Source: Channallabes apus
Taxonomy: Eukaryota; Chordata; Actinopteri; Siluriformes; Clariidae
DNA length: 64,000 bases
Direction: 5' to 3'
Assembly: GCA_030522415.1 (NCBI GenBank)
Contig: CM060118.1
Coordinates: 24,191,151 to 24,255,150, forward strand
Positions 14,569 through 26,800 of the stretch are shown in pieces; position 1 is the first letter of the stretch; the number at the start of each line of letters is the position of its first letter. Below the pieces are notes generated by a model. It had not been told where the DNA came from, searched no databases, and saw nothing but the letters and a program-made list of their open reading frames with translations. The translations under genes and the position numbers were made by a program.

Positions 14569-14625
<57 letters not shown>

Positions 14626-17600
14626 CGAGTTGAAAATGAAGCACCTGGGGAAATTATTTATTTCTATGAATGAATGAAAAAAAACAAGCAAAATGCACAT
14701 GCTTTACATTTACCGCTTTTCATTCAGCAGCTATACAAGCATGTGAGACAGTCAAACTGTCATTCAGAATACTGTATAACTTGTTAATATAAAACCTGAT
14801 GTAATGTACAGAACGTGTGGTTTAAAGCTACTCAGACAAACTCAGACAAAAATATTTGACAACACTTTACTAGAAGATGCTAAGCAAAGAGCCTACACCT
14901 ACACAACTGTTATGAACTCACATAAATAATTGGCTCCAACAGACATCAGCTGTTTAGAGAGGAACTGTTATAATTTTATGTTAAGACTTTAGCTGGGTTT
15001 TCACAGACTGAGTCACAAATGGATGAATGAAATGGATTCATGAATGAACATATTTAAGCTAAGGGCAGAATTTCCACTCAAGTAAAACTTGCAAGCTGAA
15101 CAGAAATAAATAATGGTAAATAAAGGTAAAATTGGAATAGTTTGATTAAATTAATTAAACTGAATTAAGTACATTGCAAGCTTAATTTATTTTAGCTAAA
15201 TAGACATAATATCAATACTGTATGTAAAAGCTTCATGAGGCCAGAATCTTATAAATTATATTAATATGTAAATTATGTGCTTTTAGCTGTTGTTGATATT
15301 TTTTGTGTATTTTTTTTTTTTTTTTTAAGAAAATCTTCATAGTGTTTTGATATATCAACATATTTTGCTGGCAGATGCTAAATCCTGCATTGGAATGCAG
15401 CTTTTTCCCCTACATTCGCACACACATTACATTCTCAGGATCACTTCTCAAACATGAAATGATAAACGCTGCCGAGGAATCGCTCTGCAAAGTGCTCTGT
15501 ATGAATTGTACTACTTCATGTCCACACTGCCTAGATTGGGAACCCATTAGCAGAAGAAAGAACGTAAAAATCAATCAAAACAGTGTGATCCTAAAACGTA
15601 ATTAAAAGAGCCATTATACTGTCAGCTACAAGTATAAAGCCATTATATTCACACATTCTACAATATTATGTAACATTTTGTGACCTAGGAATAAATGCAT
15701 GGGTAGTTCATTGTATCATGGTACTGTATCTGTAGCATAATCTTTGAAATTTTTATGCTGCTAAATAAATAAACATGGCCATGCGTAACATTATAATCTT
15801 GTTTTATGTATAGAAATGCAATCCATTCAGACAAAAATTGTTCCTACATATGAGCAATTCACTGTAGATAATCATTAGCTGTGCCCCATGTTGTCTCTAT
15901 GGTTACCACATCACTAGTCAGTCGTTTGAAGAGCAGCACTGGGTGCAGAATCCTGACCTTTCACATGGGAATTGGAAAGAGTCAGGCAGAGTGGAGAGCA
16001 GTGTGTCCCTTGACATGTGAAACACCCTTAAAGCTAAAAAACAACATTTTTCTTTTCATATTAAATCATACAACATCCTCTTGACACATAAATGTTCTCT
16101 TATGAGGATAGTGGTTTATGCCTTAAATTAGCAGTTTTATTTTATGCTGGAATATAATTCATACAGTAGGTATGAATTAACTGTTTGGCTTAACAAACAA
16201 AAAACACCCCTCTGAACCTGGTCAGGTAAAGAAACGGGGCTGAAAATGAGAGCAAAAAACATGCCAGATATGAGAGCCAAGAAGGTCCTTTATTAAGCTG
16301 TTATAAACTCACTTAAATAATTGAATAAGTTTTGATTTAATAATTTAAATAATTAAATAATTTAGTTTAAAGTCCTGATGGATTGGCACCCTGTTCAGGG
16401 TGTACCCCACCTCGTGCCCTAAGCCTCCTGGGATAAGCTCCAGGCCCCCCGCGACCCTTAATACAGGATAAAGCGGTATAGAAGATGAGTGAGTAAGTAA
16501 GACTGAGTGAGTTTAAAGTTCTGAGGAATTTAAACTATTCCTCAGAACTTCATTAGAAAAATGCAAGAAAGTACTCAGTTATTTAGTTACAGTGGCTTGC
16601 AAAAGTATTCGGCCCCCTTGAACTTTTCCACATTTTGTCACATTACAGCCACAAACTTGAATAAATTTTATTGGAATTCCAGGTGAAAGACCAATAAAAA
16701 GTGGTGTACATGTGAGAAGTGGAACAAAAATCACACATGATTCCAAACATTTTTTACAAATAAATAACTGAAAAGTGGGGTGTGCATAATTATTCAGCCC
16801 CCTGAGTCAATACTTTGTAGAACCACCTTTTGCTGCAATTACAGCTGCCAGTCTTTTAGGGTACGTCTCTACCAGCTTTGCACATCTAGAGACTGAAATC
16901 CATGCCCATTCTTCTTTGCAAAACAGCTCCAGCTCAGTCAGATTAGATGGACAGCGTTTGTGAACAGCAGTTTTCAGATCTTGCCACAGATTCTCGATTG
17001 GATTTAGATCTGGACTTTGACTGGGCCATTCTAACACATGGATATGTTTTGTTTTAAACCATTCCATTGTTGCCCTGGCTTTATGTTTAGGGTCATTGTC
17101 CTGCTGGAAGGTGAACCTCCGCCCCAGTCTCAAGTCTTTTGCAGACTCCAAGAGGTTTTCTTCCAAGATTGCCCTGTATTTGGCGCCATCCATCTTCCCT
17201 TCAACTCTGACCAGCTTCCCTGTCCCTGCTGAAGAGAAGCACCCCCAGAGCATGATGCTGCCACCACTATATTTGACAGTGGGGATGGTGTTTTCAGAGT
17301 GATGTGCAGTGGTAGTTTTCCGCCACACATAGCATTTTGCATTTTGGTCAGAAAGTTCCATTTTGGTCTCATCTGATCAGAGCACCTTCTTCCACATGTT
17401 TGCTGTGTCCCCCACATGGCTTGTGGCAAACTGCAAACGGGACTTCTTATGGTTTTCTGTTAACAATGGCTTTCTTCTTGCCACTCTTCCATAAAGGCCA
17501 ACTTTGTGCAGTGCACGACTAATAGTTGTCCAATGGACAGATTCCCCGACCTGAGCTGTAGATCTCTGCAGCTCGTCCAGAGTCACCATGGGCCTCTTGG

Positions 17601-20600
17601 CTGCATTTCTGATCAGCGCTCTCCTTGTCCGGCCTGTGAGTTTAGGTGGACGGCCTTGTCTTGGTAGGTTTACAGTTGTGCCATACTCCTTCCATTTCTG
17701 AATGATCGCTTGAACAGTGCTCTGTGGGATGTTTAAGGTTTTGGAAATCTTTTTGTAGCCTTAGCCTGCTTTAAATTTCTCAATAACTTTATCCCTGACC
17801 TGTCTGGTGTGTTCTTTGAACTTCATGGTGTTTTTGCTCCCAATATTCTCTTAGACAATTTCTGAGGCTGTCACAGAGCAGCTGTATTTGTACTGACATT
17901 ATATTACAAACAGGTGCACTCTATTTAGTCATTAGCATGTCTATGGGCAACTGACTGCACTCGGACCAAAGGGGGCTGAATAATTACGCACACCCCACTT
18001 TTCAGTTATTTATTTGTAAAAAATGTTTGGAATTATGTATGATTTTCGTTCCACTTCTCCCGTGTACACCACTTTGTATTGGTCTTTCACGTGGAATTCC
18101 AATAAAATTGATTCATGTTTGTGGCTGTAATGTGACAAAATGTGGAAAAGTTCAAGGGGGACTGTGAGGGTTGCCCACTAGAGGGCAGTGTTTTTGGTTT
18201 GTAGTTTTGGTTGTAGACCCAGTTTCCCAGAAGGCAGCTGACGCGGATGCCCAGCTAAACCGAGGAAGCAATTAGCATAAGCATAAATACCTGTTTGTTC
18301 TGGGAAGCTGGGTTGAGCATTAATGTAATATAATTTCAAGTTCTGTTAAGTTGGTTTTGTTTTGTCTTGGTATGTTCAGTTTCAGTTATAGTTGGCATTT
18401 AGTTTCTGGAGCTCTTTAAGTTAAGTTTGTATTTGCTTTGATTTAGTTTATGTCTCTTTGTCTCTGTGTCTCCTAGCAGGATTAGCCTCTAGAAGAATTA
18501 GGCTTTTGTGTTTACCCTTTTGTGTAAGTAACCCCCATTGCATGTTTAGTTATTAGTCTGTTTAAATACTAATGAGGGTGATACTAACATGTTTAGATCT
18601 TAGTCTGTCTAGTCTTCGAGTCTGTCTAGTCACATCGTCTGATTAGCTCTTAATCTGTTTGCGTACTAACATCTTTAGCCAGTAACCTTTAGAGTTCTTA
18701 GTCTGTTTCATACCTAGTCTGCTGTGTACCTTGTCTGTTCATTGTGTTTGTTTATCCCTTACAGGTATAGTCCCTAGTGTTTAGTCCGCTAGTCTGTTTA
18801 GTGTGTCTAGTCTCGTCCAGTTTGAATCCCATGTCTGTATTGTGTTTCAATGTATGTAATCCCTAGTCTTATGTCTAAGTGTTTATGAGTTCTGTTGATA
18901 GCTTGCTCCAAGTTTAAGTCAACTTCCTTTGTTCATGTTATGTTTGGTTTTTGTTTATTATTATTAAAGACTCTTGTGTTTCACTGCATCCCCTCTGCGT
19001 CTATGCCTCCACACCAAGCCCACAGTCCAACATCTAGCAGAAAGTGACAGAATAGTCGACCTAACAAAAGGCATAGCAGAGGGGCCCCCCCCAAGAACAT
19101 TTTTTTGGGGGGCTGGGACCATAACACCGGGGCAAGCTGACAGGGGATAATCAGCTTGCCCCACGTCAAAACAGGGGACTGAACTGGAGGTGAGGGGGCC
19201 TCATGGGAGGCTCCGTATCGTCGGCGCGCCTCAGGGGAGGCTCCAGTTCTCCGGTGCGCTTCAGGGGAGGCTCCAGTTCTCCGGCGCGCCTCAGGGGAGG
19301 CTCCATGTCCCCAGAGCCCAGCCAGGACCTCGCCAGGGAAAACCCTCACCACGCTCTCTAGCTTCGTTCGCAGCGGTGACAGCGAACCGCCACCGCCGGA
19401 CTTCGAGAGCGTGCTTCCATCGCCATCCAGTGTCAAAGGAGGCCACAGTACTGCAGAGGCCGCCCGGCGTGAGGACAACACAGTGCTGCATCGGCCGCTC
19501 AACTTGGAGGGCGCCTTAGTGCTGCAGGCATCGCTCCACCTGCAAGAGCGACACAGCACTGCCTCCAACGCCCGGCCTACACCAGCGATCCGGCACTGCC
19601 TCCGTCGCCCGGCCTACGGCATCGGCCCAGTGCTGCCTCCGCCACCCGACGATGTCGTGAGCTCACCGCCGCTCAGCCCCGAGGACGAGCCATTGCTGCC
19701 TCCGCCACCCAGCCTTGGGTGCAGGCCGCTGCTGCGTCTGGCGCCTGGCTTCGGTGGCAATTCAAGCTCGCCCACCCTCCCACCCACCTCGGGGAGTAGG
19801 CTCATCGGCGTCCCAGTCGGGTGGAATGACCCGGGACATGGGGAAGGGTACCCAGGACCTCCGTTAGCGCTCCGAGGAGCGTTTTTAAGGGGGGGGGGTA
19901 CTGTGAGAGTTGCGTGTTTTTGGTTTGTAGTTTTGGTTGTAGACCCAGTTTCCCAGAAGGCACCTCAGTCAGCTGACGCGGATGCCCAGCTGAACCGAGG
20001 AAGCAATTAGCATAAGCATAAATACGTACCTGTTTGTTCTGGGAAGCTGGGTCGAGCATTAATGTAATATAATTTCAAGTTCTGTTAAGTGGGTTTTGTT
20101 TTGTCTTGGTATGTTCAGTTTGAGTTTGTTTAGTTATAGTTGGCATTTAGTTTCTGGAGCTCTTTAAGTTAAGTTTGTATTTGCTTTGATTTAGTTTATG
20201 TCTCTTTGTCTCTGAGTCTCCTAGCAGGATTAGCCTCTAGGAGAATTAGCCTTTTGTGTTTACCCTTTTGTGTAAGTAACCCCCATTGCATGTTTAGTTA
20301 TTAGTCTGTTTAAATACTAATGAGGGTGATACTAACATGTTTAGATCTTAGTCTGTCTAGTCTTCAAGTCTGTCTAGTCTCATCGTCTGATTAGCTCTTA
20401 GTCTGTTTGGGTACTAACATCTCTAGCCACTAACCTTTAGAGTTCTTAGTCTGTTTCATACCTAGTCTGCTGTGTACCTTGTCTTGTTCATTCCCTTGGG
20501 TCTCAGGCTACTGGCCTGATTAGCTGATTAGCTATGAGCTAGCTTAGCAGCTAATGTGCAGCACAGCCAGTAGACCTAGCCAAGCCTGTCTTGTGTTTGT

Positions 20601-23600
20601 TTATCCATTACAGGTATAGTCCCTAGTGTTTAGTCCGCTAGTCTGTTTAGTGTGTCAGTCCAACATCTAGCAGAATGTGACAGGGCGAATACTTTTGCAA
20701 GCCACTGTATATTTTCAAAAATGTAATCCGTTATTCAGACAATTTATGTGTGTGTGTGTGTGTGTGTGTGAAAGTCATCTTACAAGCCCAAGGACAACCA
20801 AGGACGACAGGTGAGAAGCGGTGTTAGGCACTGTAAGCTGCCATGAGTGACGTTCTGCAAAGTTCTGCAAGGTCTGCGAGCTTCCGCAAGGACAGATAGA
20901 TACATGGATAGATAGAAACGTAATCACAGCGCCAAAACTCGCGGTGAATCATGATGAACCGTACTTACGGCCACCGCATGAAATCATGTAGGTGAGATAG
21001 GTTTATTAGTAGTTATGAATTAACAAACTTTGCTGAGTGATGATGGTAGAATAATTATAAAGGTCTTGACTAAAACAACATGCATGAGGAAAGAGTTTTC
21101 ATTTCTGCAATGGAAAAGTACTCTAACTAATTACTTTTATCAGAAAGTAATACTGATTACTTTTCAATAACAGTAATTTTGTACTGTAATTAGTTACTTT
21201 AAAAAGTAACGTCCCCCAACACTGATGATTCAAGACTTTTGCACAGTTCTGTACATTTTAGTATGAATTCCACAATATACTCTCTAGTTCGGTGTACTTT
21301 TATAGATTTTATTCTTTTTTAGACTTTAGGAATATTTATGACAATTTCATGGCAGTGAAACGGTTGCAGTAAGTACATTTTCAGCATTTCAGATTTTTTT
21401 TATGGAAACACAGTGGATACATAACCCACTGTGTCAGTCTGTTGTCACTTTTTTTTGTCATATTGATTTTCATTTCAGTGAGTTTGTCGCCCATGCACAG
21501 CTCTGTCATGCCACAAATACAAGAGCTATAAAGTCAGGTCCTGATGCTTTTTATGTAAATAAGCTTCCAAAATGTCACACAAAGTACAAAGTCAATGAAA
21601 CTGTCAGTGTATGTGTTTTATATCAAAATACTGATGAATGCCGCATTTATGACATCTGACATCTGTTGGAATAAGCTTGTAAGCTTTTAGAAATGTTTAT
21701 TTAGATTTATGTTATTTGGCATGAAAGGGCTACACGTGTAGGCTTCGTAAAGCCACCTATTCAATGTTTAACCAAATATTTAATAGAATTTTGAATGAAT
21801 ATAAAACTAAATCAAGCCTGCAGAGCACAAATTTTGTTACAGTAGATATTTTTAATATTTGAAAGCGAGCAAAGTCAAACATTAAGTGATGACGAGTCGA
21901 GAAAACAATAGCATAAAATTAGCTCTGGTGTGTAAGAAGGACAGACCAAATTAACATGTACTCTGTAAATAAGAAAATCTATTTCTATTCTCCACTCACA
22001 GCTCGACTCAGTTGCTGTGGTTAGCACTCGGGCTGCTCTTCCATCAGAAGGTTTGCTGTGTTTGAGTGTTAATGGAGCATGCATTCCTCTCCTCCTGTTT
22101 CCTCTTACACAACATATGCTCCTTCTTTAAGACCTTTCCCGATCATTAGCCACTTTTTGTGACTTAATGTTATTGGAAACAAAACCAGGTAATTGTTTAA
22201 CTAATTTCAATCAGTACTCATCAGTCCAGAAGTTCGACACTTTTCGATTAGTCCAGAAAAGCTAACAAGCAGCCTGTGACACACCGCATGAGAGTAATTT
22301 ATATACTGTAAAGGTGTTGGAGTGTGGTGGTCAGAAAGAGACACAGTTGGAAAGAAAGACAGCAGCAAAACTTTTGAGAGGGTGACATTTTCAGGGTAGA
22401 AGGAGAGGGTCTAAATTGGACAGGAAGGAAGTGGAGGTGGAGGTGTGTGGCATTGGAGCAGTGTTGGCAGGCGAACCTGTCTGAGGAGTCAAAAGTTTAC
22501 TATTCTAACAATCATATACAGTATGCAGCCAGCACATACTGTACAGTACAGAAGTGCAAAAACCGCAAAGTGGGATGTACAATTGCAGATATTGCCCCAA
22601 ACCCATTTTACATACAAAGAATCACAAATGAGGATACTCACAATAACCTTCAGGACTGACGTGAAAGTCTTAGTGTCCTCGGTTACTCCGCCGATGTACA
22701 GGGACTCGGTGAACACTGGAGGATGATCGTTCTCATCCTGCACGTTGATAAACACCTTGGCTGTGTTCGCTGTGTGTTATTTTCCATTTATGCACACACA
22801 CAAACACACACATACACAAAAGGAGTAAGTGAGTTTAGGTTAAAAACAGCTCTCTGTATGTGAAACTGCTGAACCTATTTATCACGGTTAGAGTTTGAAG
22901 TGCACAGAATAAATATGTACACAAAGCTGGCTCAACCTCTACGCTTGAGTAGAGCTGAGCCTTATGTACTGTCAAAAGCAGTTTTTTTTCCCACCTCTGT
23001 GCACCGTTGAAAAATCGAATATCATGTGGTTATAGATGAAGTGGGATTTAAATAGAAATGTTTGGGGGGCGGGGGCAAATATGCATGCGAACACAAGGGT
23101 TTCACACCTTGTTTGAAACATGGACGATAACTATTCAGTGGAATTTTGGATTACGAGCATAATTCGCTCCGGAAGCGGACTTGTATTTCAAAACATGTAA
23201 ATCAAAGTGAATTTTCCCATAAGAAATTATTCGTTCCACGGCCCAAAAAAATTAATACATAAAAATAATTAATACAAAATATGAAGTAATAATAAAACTA
23301 ATTAACCTGCGCTTTACCTTTTAAAAAACAAGTAAAAATAAATCCAGACAGATAAGTGTTTGCCTTTGTGAATGCAAGCGTCCTGTGTGTGTGTGTGTGC
23401 TTGTGTATGTGTGTAAAGCTAAAGCAAGAGGAAAGGAGTAATCACACCCCACTCCCTCTTCTCATCTTACACTGTAACCCATCCTCATCACTTATTTGAG
23501 TTTCTCTCTCACACACACACGCGCACACACACGCGCGCGCACACACACACAAGCACACAAACACACACACAAACACATTAATGTTTTAATAATTAACAAT

Positions 23601-23838
23601 TATAAAACAAACAATTAACATTAATGACTCTTTTATCGGACAAATTAACAAGGAACATCGCTAATAACTCTTACGTGAGCCACACACTAACGGAATAACT
23701 GCTGTACAATAAAAATTTAAATTAACCTGCACTTTAACTTTGAAAAGTATCACGACAGAGCAGTGTTTCTGTGTAGAACAGAGTGTATGTGTATGTGTGT
23801 GTGAAGGTGAGAGGAGGAGGGCAGGGTTTGTGTGTGTG

Positions 23839-23890
<52 letters not shown>

Positions 23891-26800
23891 AAAAGGGCAC
23901 GGTGTCCAATGACGCACATGCACACAGACACTCACTGTAGGCTGACAGACATACATGAGAAAATGGATCTGTAACCTACTGTATCTAATTAGACTTTATT
24001 TTGCTTTACATGCGCGCATACACGTGTGTTATAATAAGCAGTACACACAAGCTGTACACCCATACATACAAACACAAAATTAAATGTGTTTTACGCGCAC
24101 ACACGTGGTCACAGTGTTATAGTAAACAGTACCAACTGCACGGATGTTGATTATACCAGTGGGAGACACACACTACGACCGAGCAGGGGAGACAATTACC
24201 CACAATTCAGCAGCGCAAGAGAGAGAAAAAACATTGGCTCAGTTGTGATCACGTGACACTCTGCGTCAAAACAAGAAGTGCATGCGTCATACATGATAAT
24301 CAGTACCAAGACTTTTTAGGTTTTCAAGTCAAAATCTATTACAAATCTTTAGTTTCACTGTATGTAAAATTAATAGTCTTTGTAAATGATAAAAAAGCCT
24401 ATCTCTGAGAATGCTCTATCAGTTGCTGTCAACAATAATAAATATATAATTATAATGTCATAATATAATAAAATGTAAACTAAAAAGTAAGAACAGACCT
24501 TCTTGCTCCAATGAAAAAGTCAAGTTTACTACAAGTGAGGTAGACTGCGGAGCCCGTGGAGGAGTTCTAGAGAGAAATAAATACATTTTGAGGGCGTATT
24601 TAATGCACGTCCTTTCACGGCATAAAACCTTTTGGGGCTGTAAAGGCTTTGTGAGACGATAAATAACTCCCTCTTTGTGCTGCAGTTTACTGTTCGGGGC
24701 TGAAGAATATTTTACACATCGTATTTCCATCGTGACATTTTGACTTTTAAACATACAACTAAGTGTTCACTCTAACCTGATGGCATATCTCAACAGAGCA
24801 GCACAAGACATAGACACCAGTTTTGAGACAGTGTGGGAGAGGAGAGATACAAAATGGGTCATGTTATTCAACATCAAACTATATTGATACAAACGGTATT
24901 GTCTCATCTTATATCTCGTTTCGAAACTGATAAAGTATCAGTATACCTTAAAAGTCAATATACTGACCAGCCCAACCACATACACACATACATCCAGACA
25001 CACAGACACAGAATAAATGCCTCCTATTAAACAATGTGCTCCTGATTGGGCTTTAAGTGCATTTAAGTCTCTGTGCGAAGCAAAAAAAAAAAAAAAAAAA
25101 ACAACACTAGACCCAAATTGATTCAAACCATTAACACAGCATTATGACGTTCATGCTGTTATTTAAGGCATAGTGTGCTTTAATGTGTGTACACGTTTGT
25201 ATGCATGTGTATGAGTGGGTGTGTGAATCTGACTAATTAGCCTGTGACAATCTTACTTATGTGATGCTAGTCCTGTTTCGCTCTGATCCTTTTAATGCAC
25301 ATCAATAGTGTTTAAATAAAAAGCTCTCAGCAGGCAGAAAGCTGTTTGTTTGAGCAGGAACGCAGTTAAAGCGAGGAGCAGGTGGAGCGAGGGAGATAGC
25401 CATGTTGCGTTGCTGGCCTCAGCCTGCGATAATGGAATGACTAATGACTAAGAAAGTTGCCATGGCTGCTTCATATCATGTCTGACGTCATGACCTTTCA
25501 TATGGCACTTACTTTTGGAAGGTACACGCAGGTTGACCAGGACGAGGGCCAGGGAGTCGGCCTGCAGGCGGAGCTCATAGCTGGTGCGCATCTCATAGTC
25601 GAGCAGTTTAGCGGTGTAAATCATTCCAGTGCGGTTATCCACTCTAAACTCACCTGCAAACACAAGCACAAAATAATGGGAGGACATTTTATAGGGGACA
25701 CAATGAGCCAAAGAGACAAGATGAGATTAATTTGACTTAGTTTTTCCACATCTTCCATCACACAAAGTTAGTGCATGATTATATATCTGGGTACTTAAGT
25801 AGTGAAACAGAAGTGTTTGGTTATTTCTAAGGAAACTGAGATTGATTTCTGAAGATGCCACAATCATACAGGACTGAGAGTCCAGAGTGTTTTGTGAATA
25901 GGATGGATGCGCAATCTTAGTCATCTGTGAGCCCAAGTATGAAGAAGTAGGTATAGGGTAGGTATACAGTAGGGAGAAGCAACATTTAGTTTAATGTGAC
26001 ACAGAGGAAACATTTGTTACTTGTCATACTACTGTACACTGTTGATAGTTGTTGTATATCAGGAGAGAGCAATCTAGTAGGTGGAAATTTGCCAAAGTGA
26101 CCAAAAAAAAAAGCAAATTGGTGAAAATATATTGTCTGCTGTTTTTGAGTCTATATATTTTGCAAAGTAAGTATTCAGCTATTGATAAAATGAACATCGC
26201 CGGGGAAAAAAAAATGACTTACAGCATGGGTCAGCTAAACAGTGCTGCGTACACTCCCTGAGGGAAATGAGCAAGGGCACACAGCTACAGCAACCAGAGC
26301 TTATAAATGACTCAGGGAAGCTTGTGTCAGGAAAGGGTGAGGCAGAGGTCTCCAAATGAAGTATAGGAGTTTAAATAAATACTCCAGTATTTTCAACCTA
26401 ATCTTTATTCACTGTACTGATAGTGAGTCTGTGTGCGATACCTGCATATGACCAACCTGACATTTTCATTCTAAATTCTGCAAAATTGTCTACATGCAGT
26501 TACTGACATTAAACAATACATATGTAGTTAATTTCATTCTGCGAAGACGGGAACAATATGTTTTCCATAAATGTCTGTGGTATTCTTGCCTGCTGGTAAT
26601 GGAAAACCACAAATTCTAATTTACAATTTAATGGTTTCATTTAACTTTCAAAGACCTCTGACTAAGAAAACAAAAAAACCTAAATGCTTTCTAAAATTGC
26701 TCATCCATAAACATTTGCTGTATTCTTTTGATTGTCGTTGTTGAAAGAGCACTATTAATTATCCACCTCATTAAAACAAAAATGCAAACAAATAGGCAGA

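Larger units (their letters stand above)
18161..20682 (+). mobile_element. non-autonomous LTR retrotransposon (LARD-like) inside the Tc1 element
   Basis: Two direct repeats flank an 850-nt interior. The left LTR runs about 18161-19049 and the right about 19900-20682. Both begin ACTGTGAG and end GTGACA. A G-rich polypurine tract (TTTTAAGG then a G-run, 19884-19898) sits directly before the right LTR, as expected for plus-strand priming, which sets the orientation. The flanks suggest a short GGG target duplication. The interior has no polymerase or integrase. It holds a GC-rich, Pro-rich reading frame (19411-20010) and a 30-bp tandem repeat. Confidence 0.8.
16590..20707 (-). mobile_element. Tc1-like DNA transposon, full length, split by an LTR element
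   Basis: It starts CAGTGGCTTGCAAAAGTATT after TA (16588-16589) and ends AATACTTTTGCAAGCCACTG before TA (20708-20709). The terminal inverted repeats are long, about 200 nt (16590-16803 and 17968-18161 plus 20683-20707). The right repeat is cut inside CAAGGGGG by a 2.5-kb LTR element (18161-20682). Without that insert the transposon is about 1.6 kb. It carries a transposase pseudogene on the minus strand. A second family member lies at about 60895-62270. Confidence 0.92.

Noticed and set aside
17038..17302. Plus-strand frames across the Tc1 element
   Set aside because: They are antisense to the transposase pseudogene; the same shadows occur at the second copy (61775-62038).
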